A stretch of 59,259 nt of DNA, taken from Dissophora ornata. Taxonomy: Eukaryota; Mortierellomycota; Mortierellomycetes; Mortierellales; Mortierellaceae. Below the pieces are notes generated by a model, which did no database searches, had not been told where the DNA came from, and saw nothing but the letters and a program-made list of their open reading frames with translations. Every line of letters begins with the position of its first letter. Within the stretch, counting starts at the first letter, position 1. Below are positions 33,425 to 47,138 of this stretch, piece by piece. The stretch is taken from assembly GCA_025201705.1 (NCBI GenBank), contig MU616672.1:1-59259 (forward strand), in the 5' to 3' direction. The position numbers and the translations under genes are program-made.

Positions 33425-34637
33425 GGTGGATCGATATCGAGTGTGCAGCAAAGAACTGTTCCGCAATTGATCAATTGCGCTCAATGACTTTTCGACATTA
33501 AATCTGCTACCTACCCAATTCTATTACGTAGATAGTGCGGTTTTGAATTCGTTTTTCAGACATGTCTGCACAAAAGCTCCTTTCTCTTCAACCGCATTGA
33601 CATCTGCATGAAGGCCCCATCCCATTTAATAAAGTTGCTCGACGTTTATGCAAGCACTTCTTGTTCTGTTGGATCTATTCTGTGCAATGAATTGAGTTAG
33701 GCAGCAGCACCGCCTTTCCTTACCATTCCGCCACTGCACCCCAGTTGAACAACCGCTCGTCTATTATTGTTATGACGCTTCTTGTGGCTACCAACTATTC
33801 AAGGGGAAGAGCAAACTCAACATTCACTCGCAGAAAATGGCCTTGGCTCGCAGTGCCATGGCTATCACTCTTGTGTCTGACATCCTTATTCACGTCTTAT
33901 GAGAAACATCCCCAACTGTTGATCTCGGTGTCCTAGTTATTTCTGATTAAGCTGATCAACTTCTGGCAGGATTCTTGCTTTTGAGTCGCCATGAAATAAA
34001 CTTGCCAATGCCCTTGATCGATGCACCCTGCTGAAAAACGAATGTTGCTGGAACCATTCCCGCGAGACGTGAACATTGTCGTCTAGTACATTGATCGCGT
34101 GTGAGCTTACTTGGCCCGGAACCAGCATGCATCACCCACGCCATAACATGCAATGCAACTCCAATTCATAATTTCGCCTCGTCTTTGCTGTAATTTCCTG
34201 GCCAGATGAGACGGAAGACGACAACAACCAACCTGTGGCGGCCAAGCGTTCAGAGCAACGCTGCCTTCTGATCCCTAAATGCTGGCTCTTCCTACCAAAC
34301 TGAAGAATAATTCATTATGCTAATGGAGAACGAGGTGATCCAGCGCGCACACTTTCTGTTTCAAGCGGCTTAACTCCTGCCATGTCTTTTTTTTTTGTCG
34401 GTGTGTTGCGGTCGCTCCTACCGTGGACCTCCCACCGCCATCATTTTTTCTTCTCATTACTCCTTTACTCCCTCCTTTTTTCTTTGCTTCACTACCTCTC
34501 TGCATCTCTATAAAGAACCGGCGTACAGCCCCTCTGTCTGTCTCTACAAATCACGCTACCTCCAATATCGTCCATCCAGTGCATTGAGGAAACGCTGACG
34601 CATACAGAAAGTCGTGAGCTGTTGTTGCAGGACAGCA
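33425..34637. other. intergenic upstream of the HPC2-like gene
   Basis: About 1.2 kb. Pyrimidine-rich at about 34380-34560 on the plus strand, likely the HPC2 promoter and leader; a TTGCAG just before the start could be the acceptor of a 5' UTR intron. Short open frames at about 33937-34153 on the minus strand overlap in two frames and match nothing I know. Confidence 0.4.
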
Positions 34638-37600
34638 ATGCCCTTTCCCTCCACATCCCCAGACCTCATGGCCAGTGCCATGGGTGGATCCTTACTTACA
34701 TCCTCCTCCGGAGCCAGTGTCCCATTCAGCAGCCCTTCCATATCTCACATATCTCCCTCATCTTCCGTGGCATCATCAAAAACTAAGAAAGACGCCGCTT
34801 CTGTTGCCGGCAATGGCACTGTCAGAATCTTTTATTCGCTCAAGGAGAATCCAAATGCTATCATCTCCTACTCAGACCTGATCCGCCAAGAGCAGCGACG
34901 TCAACGCTCAGCGCAATTGCCCCCCGCCAAGAATGATGGCAATGCGACTACCCCTTCGACTTTGGCAGCGGGAGCGACCCCCAACCCAACTGTCTCATCC
35001 TCCTCTTCCCAGAGCACATCCACGCCCCTAAAAAATTCCAAGGTCACCGGAACAGCCACAGGCAATAAAGACAGCGGCGCTGCAGGCCAACCAACTGCGA
35101 CCAACATGGATATTGATCCGCCCGAAGGCGAGGAAGCTCTCGTCGATGGCGATAGCGAAGCGGAGGATGACGACGAAGAGGACGATGACGACGAAGATAA
35201 TGAAGACGGCACGGAAGCAGAGGACGAAGACGACGACGACGATCCTGACGAAGAGGAGGATGAAGACGATGATCCAGAATCCGGCAGACGTGAACCCAAG
35301 GATTTCTTGGAGGCTCTAACAGCTAAATACGCAGGACTGGAGGAGGGTAACGAGGGTGAAGACGAAGACGAAGATGAGGATGATGATGACAAAGTAAGAC
35401 AGTGCATATTACCCTCTTGGCTGAATTGCTCTCTTAAACGAAGGACATTCATGGATACCCGACCCCGCTCCATATGCTGGGCCACGAATTTCCCAGGCCA
35501 GCTGAACGAATCGGGTGGATGGCCAAAGGACATTGGGATGTAGTGTTTACGATGGTGCGACGCATTGAGTGTATTTGCGATAGTCATATCAACCATCGCC
35601 TTGACAAATGCACCAGTGCGTTAAGCGCTCGCTAATTGCGGTCGTCATTTGACCACATTGGTTGACCTCGCGCGTATAAACAAAGACAACATGTGGAGTC
35701 AATCACATCTGACACATTTTTTACTACATTTACAGGAGAGAGTCTACAAACGCCCCAGCAGATGGGACACGGAGCATTATGACATTGAGGACGAATTTAT
35801 CGACGATAGCGAGATGATGCTAGAATCTATCGGCATGGTGAGACCCAAAGTTGATGGTTTCTTTGCATATAGAGGTCCAGTAGAAACTACAAACGAAGAT
35901 CCGTAAGTGCCTGGGTTACGACGAAGCACGGGCAAAAATGCCTAGTCGCTGGACCAAGTTGTTTACTGACAACATCTTTTTCATGACGATAGCGATTCAT
36001 CGGATGCGGGGCCACGCTCGAGGAAGCCGGCAAAGAGGAAATCAGCAGCAGGATCCTCACCACTGAGTACAGGCAAAGGTGGAGCTTCTAAATCAGCAAA
36101 AGGGTCCAATTTGGCAGTAATGGAGAATGCCAACGACTCAACATCCGAGTTGAGCGAAATGGATGATAAGCCAAAAACTACAAAGTCATCCTCGGCATCA
36201 TCCGGACTCGCCAACTCTTCGACACTCAATGATGCGCCGGTCGCCTCAGGAGGAGTAGAATCTGGAATGAGCAGTGCAGCAATGACACCCACCAAGAAGA
36301 AGACTGTGCCTTCGAAATCCAAAGCCGCAGTAAAAGATGTCAACAAGGATGGAGCAGAAACAGGCAAGGACTCTGACAAGGAATCCAAGGCAGGATTAAA
36401 TAAGAAGGCTAAGGCGAAACCCACAAAAGCTGCAACGAGTTCGGCCACCGTGGCGACCACGCCCGTTGTCCGAGTAGATTCGCCACCACCGCTTGATGAT
36501 AATGGGGATAACTCAACGACACCGCCCCCACCATCACGTTCGTCGTCACCGTCCCGACTAAAATCAAAACCAAAGGCAGCGACGACTACAGAAGTAGGAT
36601 CCACCGCCACTGCCAGCACTTCCGAAAACATGGAGGTGCAAACATCCACATCAGTGGCACTAGAAACTGCGTCGCCTACAAACGAACCCTCAAAGGCGTC
36701 CACGAAATCAAGTACAACACAAAGTGAAGGGACATCAAAGTCAAAGGGGCCTAAGACACTGGAGCCTTTGAATGATGAAGTTCAGGCAGCTTACAATACC
36801 GTTGCCGATCTCGCCAAAGAAGGTAAGCGTCATTTTTCCCGCCGTCAACATCCACCATCAAAGGACTTCAGTATCTTATTCCAAGCAATTTGCAAACAAA
36901 CATTTTCTAGAAACTTGGGAAGTCAAGACGCGGTTCCCAGTACACATCAAGGCACCACTGTTTGCATGCGCAAGAATCGCCCTCGCGACGCGTTCAAGCG
37001 GATATGTACTAGACGACAGTTTTTTCTTCCATCTGCAGGCCGTCCTGCCGTACAACAAGTTTACTCTGAAGGTAAAGAGAGTTCATGAAAATAAGACACA
37101 ATAACTCTGCCAACTATTTGATTGAACTTATTACATAAAACCACACTTACACGATCTGTTCATGTCGGTATTAGAAACTCATTTACAAGAATGTCTTGCC
37201 AGGATGGATTATAGAACTTGAGGCACAGAAGACTCGCCTCATTGAACAGGTTACAACGCGTGCAAATATGATCTGGAAGGCGTCAGGACTGGCCGATCTG
37301 GAAAAAAATCAACCGGAAAAAGATGGAGATGGAGATGTGAATATGAATAGTGAAGAAGGTAAAACCAATCATGGAAAGAAAGCAGTGCATCAAAGTGTCC
37401 AGTCATTCGCATTCTAATATGTAGCTATTTCTCCCCTTCACAGGCAAACCTCAGAGGAAGTTCCCTTGGAGCCAGGACTTACGCTTACTGCTATGGGAAA
37501 CAATGGAAAAGTTCATGGAAATTTTGGCAGCAAAACAGGAACTTCATGCGGTTGATGAAAACCAACCTCCGGCACCCACAGACTCGAAGACTCGTAAGGA

Positions 37601-38928
37601 CGCGTACCAAACAGTAAGTGTCCCTTGAGAACCCTTGTTTTTTTTTTATATGTTAAGTTGAATAACCGTTGCTGATCATCGACTCTCTGTTCCCAATGTT
37701 CGTATATAGCTGCTACTTTCATTCCCGCCGGGCTGGATGACTTCTTACGAAATCTCTCGCCAGTACAGCCAATTAAAGGAGAAGGTCCAAAAGCAAGAAA
37801 AGAGAGGCGAGACGGAGTCGAGCAGTTCAACTGCGCCGGTAGGAAAACCTAGGCCAATGTTCTCGGGCAATGGACCGAAGTCAGGGAGCACGGGCGCTGC
37901 TGTGCGCAGTGCAAGTACACAATCTTCTGGGACCTCTTCAACCGATAAGCGACCCGCACCTACCACCGACTCCTCAACTACCACCCTAGTAACATCACCA
38001 ATAACAGCAGCTACATCAGCCCACCCGTCACACGTGGATGCGCCAAAGGAGAGCTTGCAGCGATCAAGTCCATCCATGTCGCCATCCGCTGTGAGCCGTG
38101 TAGCTCATTTGTCTGAGATTGTCCACCCGACACCAATGGCATCGCATGCACAATATGCTGGTTCTATTTCAGGGTCAATCGGGAACAGGAAAAGGAAGAA
38201 ACCCGAAGAAGGTAAACTTTTGAGATTAGTCACAGATTTTCATAATCATTTGAGTGATGTGTATTCGCTTACAAAGATTACGGTTTCTTTCGTACCAAGT
38301 AGCCATTCAGTCTCACGGAGCAGGATCGAGCCACGACCCTGTTGTGATTGCAGAGTCGCATCAATACGACGACGAACCAATGAATCCTCCAGGCTATCGG
38401 TCGAACAGTGGCGGTAATGGATCCGATTACATGCCCCCCTCCTCATTAAGCCCATCGATGAGTCCTGCGAACCAGGCTATTTACTCATCTATGCTCTCCA
38501 ATGAAGTTGCAAAGAAGAAAAAAGCCGCTGATCAAAGATCGTCATCTACTTTACCAACTGGACACCACTCAGTGTCGGCACCATCTTCTTCATATCATCA
38601 GGGGTCCAGGGAGCTGATGTATCAGTCGCGCCACCCTCCTTCGCCACCACCTCTGTCACATTCGTCACACCCTTCAGCACGCGGATATGCACCGCCATCA
38701 CCACAGCAGATGAGGCAGCACCCATCGCAATACCATGAGCCACCACCGCGGCCCCTCCATCTACATGTGTCACCGGGTGGATCGCCTTATGGGTCCTCAA
38801 CACATCCATCGCCGTCGCGACCACCGCCTCCACCATCGCAATCAACGTCAACCACCAAAGCTATGTCGATGAGTAATCTTTTACACCATCCTCATACATC
38901 GCAGCAACAGCAGCAACATTCTCGCTAG
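34638..38928 (+). CDS. HPC2: HIR histone-chaperone subunit, HPC2/ubinuclein family
   Basis: Eight exons (34638-35393, 35736-35902, 35993-36822, about 36872-37071, 37175-37358, 37444-37613, 37710-38211, 38303-38928) give about 1,144 aa. The N-terminal part has a very long Asp/Glu tract (about 165-250). Exon 2 is the Hpc2-related domain: YDIEDEFIDDSEMM and RPKVDGFFAYRG. After a Ser/Thr/Lys-rich linker, exons 3-6 encode the ubinuclein middle domain (LEPLNDEVQAAYNTVADLAKE; YVLDDSFFFHLQAVLPYNKFTLK; LIYKNVLPGWI; RKFPWSQDLRLLLWETME). The C-terminal third is Ser/Pro/His-rich and probably disordered. In the HIR complex this subunit binds H3.3/H4 for replication-independent nucleosome assembly (family knowledge). 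The acceptor of exon 4 is uncertain (36872, or an in-frame TCTAG about 40 bases later). Confidence 0.9.
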
Positions 38929-39812
38929 GGGCCTTTGTAGTGAATAACATCATTCCGATTTCCCCCCCCCCCTTTTTTTTGATTTTTCAAGCTTTCTCGT
39001 TTGCCTTACGTTGCTCTCATTTGCTTTTAACCATGTACGATAATCTGTCATTGAACAAATAAACCAAAATGCACACTGTTTTATTTCACGACTCTCGGGT
39101 TCAAAGAAGGACAAGTGAAATGACAACGCAACCTTCTTGCTCACGTATGAAATTGACTCATTTGCATGTATTTGTTAAAGACTATGGTGTAAGATGACCT
39201 TTGCTACAACATGTGACTCCAAGCTTTGGACGGTCTCTGTGTGTGCATGTAGATCACGCATTGTCGCTTGTATGCAACGAACACGTTGAATCGATGTAGA
39301 AGCAAGATACGCGTCGGTCCACATTTGACATACTTTTACTTTTGCCGTTCGTTGGTTGGCCGAGTTTTTGATCTGCTGGGCTGAGAAGGCGCGACGCGGT
39401 TCATTTCAGCGATAAAATAAGCTTCGAATGTCACACACGACTTTGCTACACCGACGACACGAAATAGTCCCCGAAATCGGTCAATCCGCCCATTCTCGGG
39501 ATCAAAAGCAGCACCCACTCAACCTCAGCTACAACGAATAGTCAAAAAAACTTTCGACAGGCATTTCCTCGGTGTAAGTAACTTGCAGATATATCTGAGT
39601 ATTGCGTCCATATTTCAATCGCAGAATTGCTTATTGGATTTACTTTAATATGTGGGGCTGCAAAGAATAGCGTAGTCAGATGATTGTTCTATTTTTTTTT
39701 TTTTTTGAGGACACATACTGCTATCCATGGATTGTCCGACCTATACCTATAACAAATATATATAGCGATCGCGTCAGCGATCTATAATAGGGACCTCTCG
39801 GTGATTCGGCAT
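38929..39812. other. intergenic between convergent HPC2 and UGGT
   Basis: Contains a C10 run followed by T8 (about 38965-38982) and a T-rich run near 39691-39707. No coding or RNA gene seen. Confidence 0.4.
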
Positions 39813-42800
39813 CTAAAGCTCGTCCTTTGTAGCGTGAACGTCCTTGGTGGGGTTGGTCTGCTGCTGTTGCTCAGGCTTCTCAAGCGTGCCAACAGGAATG
39901 GCCTCATCTTCCTGTTGTTGCTGTTGACGACGCGTAGCCTTAAGTTCCGCATTGACCTGCTTCGCAAACTCTGTCGCCTCGTTGTCCAGACTTTCCCACT
40001 CCTGGATCTGTCGTCTAGCGCGATCCAACTTGGGCTCCTTGGTCAACGGGTTATTGCACTAAAAATGTATGAACGATGAGCAAATTCCGCGGTTAGATCA
40101 AGATCTATCGAGGTATATATATATCTTGACCTTCGTAGTGTTTGCTCAAAAGTGATGCTTCTCACCAAGTCAATTGTTTTCGCCTTGGCCAAGCCTTCAT
40201 CCCCACACCAGGTCTCACACCAGAGCCATTCCTGCGGCAACGAAAAGATTGGCACTTCATTCTGCATATTGTTTGGAAGATCTTGATCCAAATTTGCAAG
40301 TGATCCGGGATCTCTTGAAAGTTGTTGGTAGTGGTTTCGAAGTCGGTCTCCTGCCTGCATCTGACGGAATCGAACCAAGTCGACTACATAGAGTGCTGAG
40401 ATGTGATATGACTTGTCACGAAGATGTTCCTTCCAGTAACCCTGGTTCCAGAATCGGAAACCCTCCATCTCAACGCGGTCATTGCACATGGGCGTGTAGC
40501 CGTAGGGCGCGCCATGTAAGTCGAGATCGACGAGCTCCTTCATATCCGTGCGGACAATCTAAAGCGGAAAATGACCGATTCCATCAGCACCTTTTTTTTT
40601 TTCTTGCGTGTTTCTCCATTTACGAGCAGTCAATTGGAATGTAATTGTACCTGATCGGCATCGACGAAAATAACTTTATCAAGATCCAGAGGAAACAAGA
40701 CATCCAGGAACAAAATCTTGTAGGCCCAGATGATTCGCTGCTTCTCTGTCTGGGCACGGAGCCAATGTGGCCAATTGTACGTGACCAGCTCATAGTCAAA
40801 GTCATACTTTTCTGCCATGTGTGGGATGAAATCCTAGAAGTGGAACGAAAGAAAAAAAAATTATAAAAAAAAAAAAAAAAAAAAAACTAGTCAGTGTTGT
40901 ACTCAAACCGGATGAAATCTGGACCCGCACGCAGACAATTGCTTTCTTACCTTAAACGAAGGTGACAAAAAGTTCTCGATAAACCAAAACTTGGCACGAC
41001 TGTCCGTATTCTTGATGACACTCAGAATCATGATGGACAAGAAACGCTCATACAAGTGTCCAGAGGCCACAGAAAAAATGTTGATCTCTGCTTTCTTCTT
41101 TGCTGGCACTTTGGTTCCAGTGTGTGTGAATCCCTTGATGCTAGATGCCCTTGTTATCATGGTATTAGATTTCGACAACGCGCATTAGCAAGAGCGCAAA
41201 ATCAGTGTGCGATGAAAAGCATGCAGAAGATAATCCTCAACTTACGTGGACTTGATCGAATCCCAGAGACCTCCCTCATGAGTAACCTCATCCTGGATGT
41301 TAGCGTGTTCCATACCCAGGTTACGGACCAATCTCGGGTAAAGCACCAATCCCTCAAAGTTTGCAATGACAACATCACGCTTATCATTCATGATGCCTCC
41401 GCTAGTAACCCAGCCTTCGCTGCCAATACTCTCAATCGAGAAAACTTCGTGGGTTCGACCAGGTCTCAGGACCATCTCCCAAACACCGGGATTAGCCTTG
41501 AGCTGGAAGTATCCCATATTGGCCATGACAAGTGTGTCAGAGACGTGGGGCTCTGATTTCGTTCCGAGAATGAATTGTGCACCTTTGGGTGGCGTCTTTT
41601 GGGTCATATCACGAGCAAATCCCTCGATAAGAATGTGCTGAAGTTCAAATTCTGCCTGCACACCGGTGATCCGAGACGATCCTGTTAAGCTGGACAGCTT
41701 GAGGTTGTCGAGATCGTGAATGCACACCTTGGAAGTGACAACCCAAGCCGGGTTCACATCCACACCCAAAGTGAGCAAAGTGGGTTCAGGAAGTCCAGTA
41801 AAGTACGCAGTCGGTGAGGCAATAGCGCTAAATAAAGTAGCAAAGTAGACAGGTGTTAGCTCTACCGGTCCTCTTCGTCCTAATACTATTGTGCGCCTTG
41901 TGTTTAACATACCCGTTGATATCAAAGCTCAGCTCAGGCTCAACCACATAGCGGTAGAACCTCTTAATAGGGGCCTCAGTGAGCATGAGAGAAGGCTGCA
42001 GGACGATGGTGACCTTGACATTGTCCAATTTGGAGAGACTCAGAAGGATTGGGGCCCAGCGCTGTGTCAACTCGCTTACTGGGTCGAGAATAGCTGTGAA
42101 GTGGAAGAGCGCTTTGTCGTTCTCGGCATGTACAGTCGGGTTCACGACGAAGCCACTAGAGTTTCAATATGAGTGTAAGTTGGCAATTAAGTATTTGCGA
42201 CGAAAACGAGCAGGCAAACGCAGACCGCTGTGAAGTCCTTACGTCTCTTCGATATTCAGCTTCTCGAAAGTGCGGTCCCTGGTGACCTCTGCTTGATTGA
42301 TATCGTAGAGTCCCTGATCAAGCTGTCTGGCAGCGTTAAGAATAATCGAGGATGCCTTCATGATGTTACTCGCACTCTGCTCAATCTGGGCGTCTTGGAG
42401 CAGCTTGGTAATTTTGTCTGCTCGGAGATTCTTCTCATAATTGACGAGTAGCTTGAAGTCGCCAGCATTGAATGCTTCCTCAATGGGACCAACGACTCTG
42501 CCGTTTGCGACAATAAAGATGTCGCCCTCCTTCGCCTTGATAGTATCTCTCAAGAAGTGGTGTCTTGCACGGTCGCTCTCATCCTCGCGTCCCTTGGTTC
42601 CCTCGATGCCAATCATGGCAACTTCGGGATGTTGACTAGCAGACTTTTTGAAACTATCCGCAAACGAGTGTCCATCAGCAATATCCTGGATTAGATCCTT
42701 CCAGAATCCAATCGCGAGAGCCTTTCCGTCTACAGATGACTGGCGAACAAAGCTGCCCAAGGAAGACTGGATTTCCTTGGAGGGCTGTCCGTTCTGAATA

Positions 42801-45800
42801 AACGCAACGCGTACGTTATCTTGTTCAGACTCAAGCGCGTGCAAAGACTCTAGGGCGATGTTGAGTCCTTGCTTACTGTCGAAATCAGCTGCCAGAAGAA
42901 GCGTAATCGATTGCGCTGCCTTATCACCTGCATCTCATAAACAAAAACGGGAATGTAAGCACATGAATACTGAGTAGATACCTACGCATCAGAGCCGCAC
43001 AGCCAAATGAACTTACCGGCAGAAATGTACGAAAGGGTATCAACAAAGGGGCGAGTCTCACCCTGTACAAGATCGACGGTCTTCAGAGGAGATTCATCGC
43101 TGACAAAGATGTAGGGATTGCGGCGTGCATACACAGTAGGCAATGTCAGGAAATACTCGTAGATGTTGACATCTTCAGGCAACTCTCCTCGCTGAAAGCG
43201 ACCGGCCAAAAATGCAGTTTGCTGAGGACCCTCTGTCATCAATTGCTGGCCATGATCCTGAGGATCCAGAGAAAAAATTGGCGGCACAAGTCAGTATCGA
43301 TTTACTACACTTTTAACAATAGACAAACATAATCAGTTCGGCACATACCCCATTCCAAGAAAAGTATTTCCCGTTGACAAAATGCGAAGGAGCGGTGATG
43401 CCGATATGATCCTCCATTGCTCTGACTGACTTCAGCCAAGTGCGGTAGGTCGAGTCAGAAGCGAGAACCTCGTCGTATGTCAACTCGGGCGTATCGGTGG
43501 ATTTCAGCTTTGGCTGCTGCAGAGCAGAATCGAAGGATTTGCGGGAAGCGGATGAAATGTCCTGTCCACCCTGGACGATGTTAATTACCGTCTATATATC
43601 GAATACATGCCATGGTTAGTATCAAGTCGCGACATTTAATGTAAACTTTCAAGGTTCATAACTCTTTAAACTCCCGAATCACTCGTACCTTCTTCAAAAA
43701 GTCCAGTCCTCCCTTGATGCCATGACGGCTCACCAAGTGCCTCCAAAGCATGGCCATTCTGGCGTCTACATGTATGGCGAATGGTAATCAGTGCCATTGA
43801 TGAAGTTGTATCACGACGAAAAAACACTGTGAGCAAATCAACTGCATCCATCTAGCCTTACCTTCGCCATCATCACTCCTAACTAGGGGAAGGACACCGA
43901 AGCGGAATGGAATCATTCGCTGCACGAAATTCGCGACTTCAAATGATACTAACTCAAGCGACTGAGGCGTGCTGAGATCAACGACAAAAAGGGAATTGAT
44001 CATGTTCTGGCGAACCTGGTGGAATTGTCCCTGGAAAGTAGGTTGCAAGATCCGGACCAGACTGGGGCTCCAATCCTTGTAGCGTTGATCATTTTCCAGA
44101 TCATTCAGCCAGATAACCAGGTTCTTTTCCTCAGACTTGTCGCGCACGTCAAAGACGCCAGTAGGGGTGTCTGTCTCGGAACCAGAGCTCGAATCTGATG
44201 ATGCAAAGTCAGTCAACAGATCGATGGCTTTCCTGCTGGTCACACCGATTGTCGCAAGGGATGCGAATGACTCTCTATCGCGGCGCATTAGACGAAGCAA
44301 GCTATGAAGGAGTAAAGAAACGAGAAACGATTTGAGAATTAGTAGCGTCTTTTACAGAGTCGAACAGGGAGATGGGCAGCAAAGTGATGACATACTTGAA
44401 GGGGTTCATCTTGTGCGCAGGCACAATTTGGTTATTCAGCCACACTTTGGCGTGAACATCTTGCACAGTCATTGAGTTCCAACGGAAGGCGTCTTTTAGA
44501 GTGGAGTTGAGCTCCATCTTTGAGATCTTGCGCTGATACTTGGGAAAGTCTTGCGCAACAGCGACAAGGGTCTTCAGCGGATCTTCCGACTGAAGGACGA
44601 ACTGCGCAGTAATTACATCCAGATCTAAGAGAGATCATTGCCAGGTTAACAATAAGTTGTGGCCCGCCCACCCGACCTCCCTCCAGTTGCTTACAAATCA
44701 GTAAAGTCAAGATCGAAAAGTACCTTGAAGATCTGATTGACTAACTGGATCAACAGAAGGTACTTCATCATCAAAGAGCCCATGATCGTTGCTAGCCTTA
44801 AAGACAGTCTGTCCCGAGGCGGCGCCATTGTCCTCTCCATGTCCCAGATCTCTGTCGTCGATCACAATATAGTCAGTACTCTTAAGGGCTAATTCAACGC
44901 CATATCCAGCCAACGTCAGTGGAGAAGAGTTCTTTGTAGGCTTTGTTGGGGGGCGGTATCGGATCGAGTACTGAAGTCCATGATCTTTCGAAAGAGTGTC
45001 GAGGTAAAGCCGGAATTTCGTGAAGTCCGGATCATAAACGTCCGCATACATAATAGTAAACAGACTAGGGTCATTTCGCGACGACTGAATATGATCTAGA
45101 TCCATTGTGGTGGGCTTGGATTTTGATCTGTATGTAACGTATAGCTTAGAGATTAGTATACAATGTCCCAACGATCCGCGCCCGTTCCAGTTACACGCTC
45201 AAGCCTCGTTCTTACTTATTCTCGAATTGACCCAATCCTTTTGAAATAACCCCCTCGAGCTCGGATACTGTGCAAACCTGCTGGTCGTACCAATCGACCC
45301 AGACACCACAATCAGGATTGAATCCGTGTTTCGAGGTTCGGTCGGGTACAATGGTAGAATTGTAGAGGTGATAGTGGGCCTGGATCCAAGGGGCAGTCGT
45401 GTGCATGGCTAAAGACCATTTCAAGGTCGAAACTGCCTGGCTTGGGACATGACCTTCGCCCTGAATAATCTGCAAGCTCTTATCGTAGAGATCCTTTTGT
45501 GAGTTAATACTGCCAAGGAACTCTGTGTCAGTCAATTGACGCATCAGTGGATAGTATGAGGTCTTGTTCTCGACGGCTACGGCTTCCCTGTAACGCATGG
45601 CGAACATGGAAGGGAAGTGTGAGTATGTGATACAAGTCAGTATTAACCTGCACGGAGCAATTGAGCACGACTATGGGTGGCTACGGCCTTAAAAGCTTAC
45701 AGAATCTCGAGGAGCAAAGGCGGGGCCGCCCAAGAGGTATGAATGGAGACTTGAATGGGCGGCGAGGGTGCGACGTCAGCCACAGCAGCCTGCATGGCGA

Positions 45801-45855
45801 CCATTGCAAGTGCCAGGACGGATGTCCGCAGGGTGGACCCGAGAGGGCTCATCAT
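39813..45855 (-). CDS. UGGT: UDP-glucose:glycoprotein glucosyltransferase
   Basis: Fifteen exons, about 1,563 aa. Ends in coding order: 45855-45701, 45587-45216, 45127-44724, 44624-44396, 44301-43862, 43765-43689, 43591-43349, 43257-43017, 42927-42243, 42155-41913, 41827-41246, 41149-40951, 40833-40651, 40558-40166, 40058-39813. All phases agree. Order: signal peptide (about 1-26, with [14 protein letters not shown]), the thioredoxin-like folding-sensor domains, beta-sandwiches, then the GT24 catalytic domain from about 1245 ([22 protein letters not shown]-type motif as [13 protein letters not shown]; DxD motif in [19 protein letters not shown] end). The protein ends in KDEL, an ER-retrieval signal. 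UGGT re-glucosylates misfolded N-glycoproteins in the ER so that calnexin re-binds them (family knowledge). Length and domain order are normal. Confidence 0.96.
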
Positions 45856-46889
45856 GTACGTTCTATTCTTTTTCTGGCTGGTCCGACTTTTGAGTAGCTT
45901 TAGAAGGAGGGCCGCGCGCTTTGGGAAGGAATGGGAAGGAAGGTGATGAAAATGGATGCGACCGATGAGTTGCCATCCACTTCCAGGGGCAGGCTGTTGG
46001 CAGGCAACGGTTGGCGGATAGGGTTTTGAGTGACTGCTTTGACGCGTCTTGATCAGCGACGAACCACGCAGAGAAGGCAACGCGACAGGTTGGGCACAGC
46101 AGCATGGTCACATCTCTCTATCTTCACAATATGAAAGCAGCATCAAGCATTAGTAACCCGTGCAAGTAGTTAAACTCGTCATTGCCTTTTCTGCCTTGCC
46201 CTTACGTAATGTTCAAGCCTTTTCAACAAGGACGCATTTTCCAAAGAGTGGTGACGTTCTCGTCACCAACCCTCTTTTCGACCCCTCCTCTTCTCTTTTC
46301 ATACCATCTTTCGTATCAACCCATCGGCAAACACAAGTTTTCTCACAGACCTTTCCGCGCTTCATCCGATATCATCTCTCATGTTTGCTATGGATCCGGG
46401 CGAAACAGAGACTTCTTCTTTCTGCTCTTGCAGTGACGCAGCCTCGCCTCAGGGTCTCTGACCTTGGAGACGCTCTCAGTCCAGCTCAGTCACCTTCCTT
46501 ATGGAATTAATTTGTGAAGAGAAGCGAACAAGAATCTTTCGCCATCGTTGCCACAACGAGGGACGCTTGGAACCTCAAACGAAGTTGTATCATCCTTGGT
46601 CGCACTTCTCTAGTCCACCGACTCAGGTGATGTCGGAAGACATCTCATTCAATCGACACATACTACTATTCAACAAGATCCAGGATGGCAATTCTCGCGA
46701 AAAATTTGACAGGCTCTACCTGGTATCAGTCAAGAAGAGTGCCAGTGCAAAAACTCGATAGGATTCAACATTCCTTCAAAGTCAGTTTAAACCCCACCAC
46801 AATTGAAAAAGAAGTACCCTTAGGCACACATGAAATCCTTAGCAGCTAAGATCGATGTAGTCAAGAAAGCCACGTTCGAATTAGACAAT
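45856..46889. other. intergenic upstream of UGGT
   Basis: Likely UGGT promoter near 45856-46150. The rest has open frames of 62-116 codons on the plus strand, none recognised. Confidence 0.35.
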
Positions 46890-47138
46890 ATCCTAATTCG
46901 TTGTTGTTCTAGAAGCAGGCTGTCTTGTCTTGCTTCGATTGTTCAGACATGCTATCAAGACAAAAAAGTTGATTTTCGCCGGACACTGCAATAATCGCAC
47001 AAGTAGCGATAGAGGTTGAGCGCCAGAGATAGTTCTTCATTTTTCTTATTTAAGGTAATCGTATGAAGTGCCGATGCGTGGCGCTTTTGAGACTCTGTTC
47101 ATAAGGAGTTTTTTTTGTTTGTATTTATTGTCCTTTGT

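Noticed and set aside
33937..34153. Small minus-strand frames upstream of HPC2
   Set aside because: Overlapping in two frames, no recognisable motif, no clear splice partners.
34901..35596. Antisense 231-codon open frame made largely of Ser
   Set aside because: It is the complement of the Asp/Glu tract of the HPC2 gene (GAx codons read as TCx); composition artefact.
46160..46761. Plus-strand frames of 84-116 codons upstream of the duplication
   Set aside because: No motif, no start context, C/T-rich composition like other promoter regions here.
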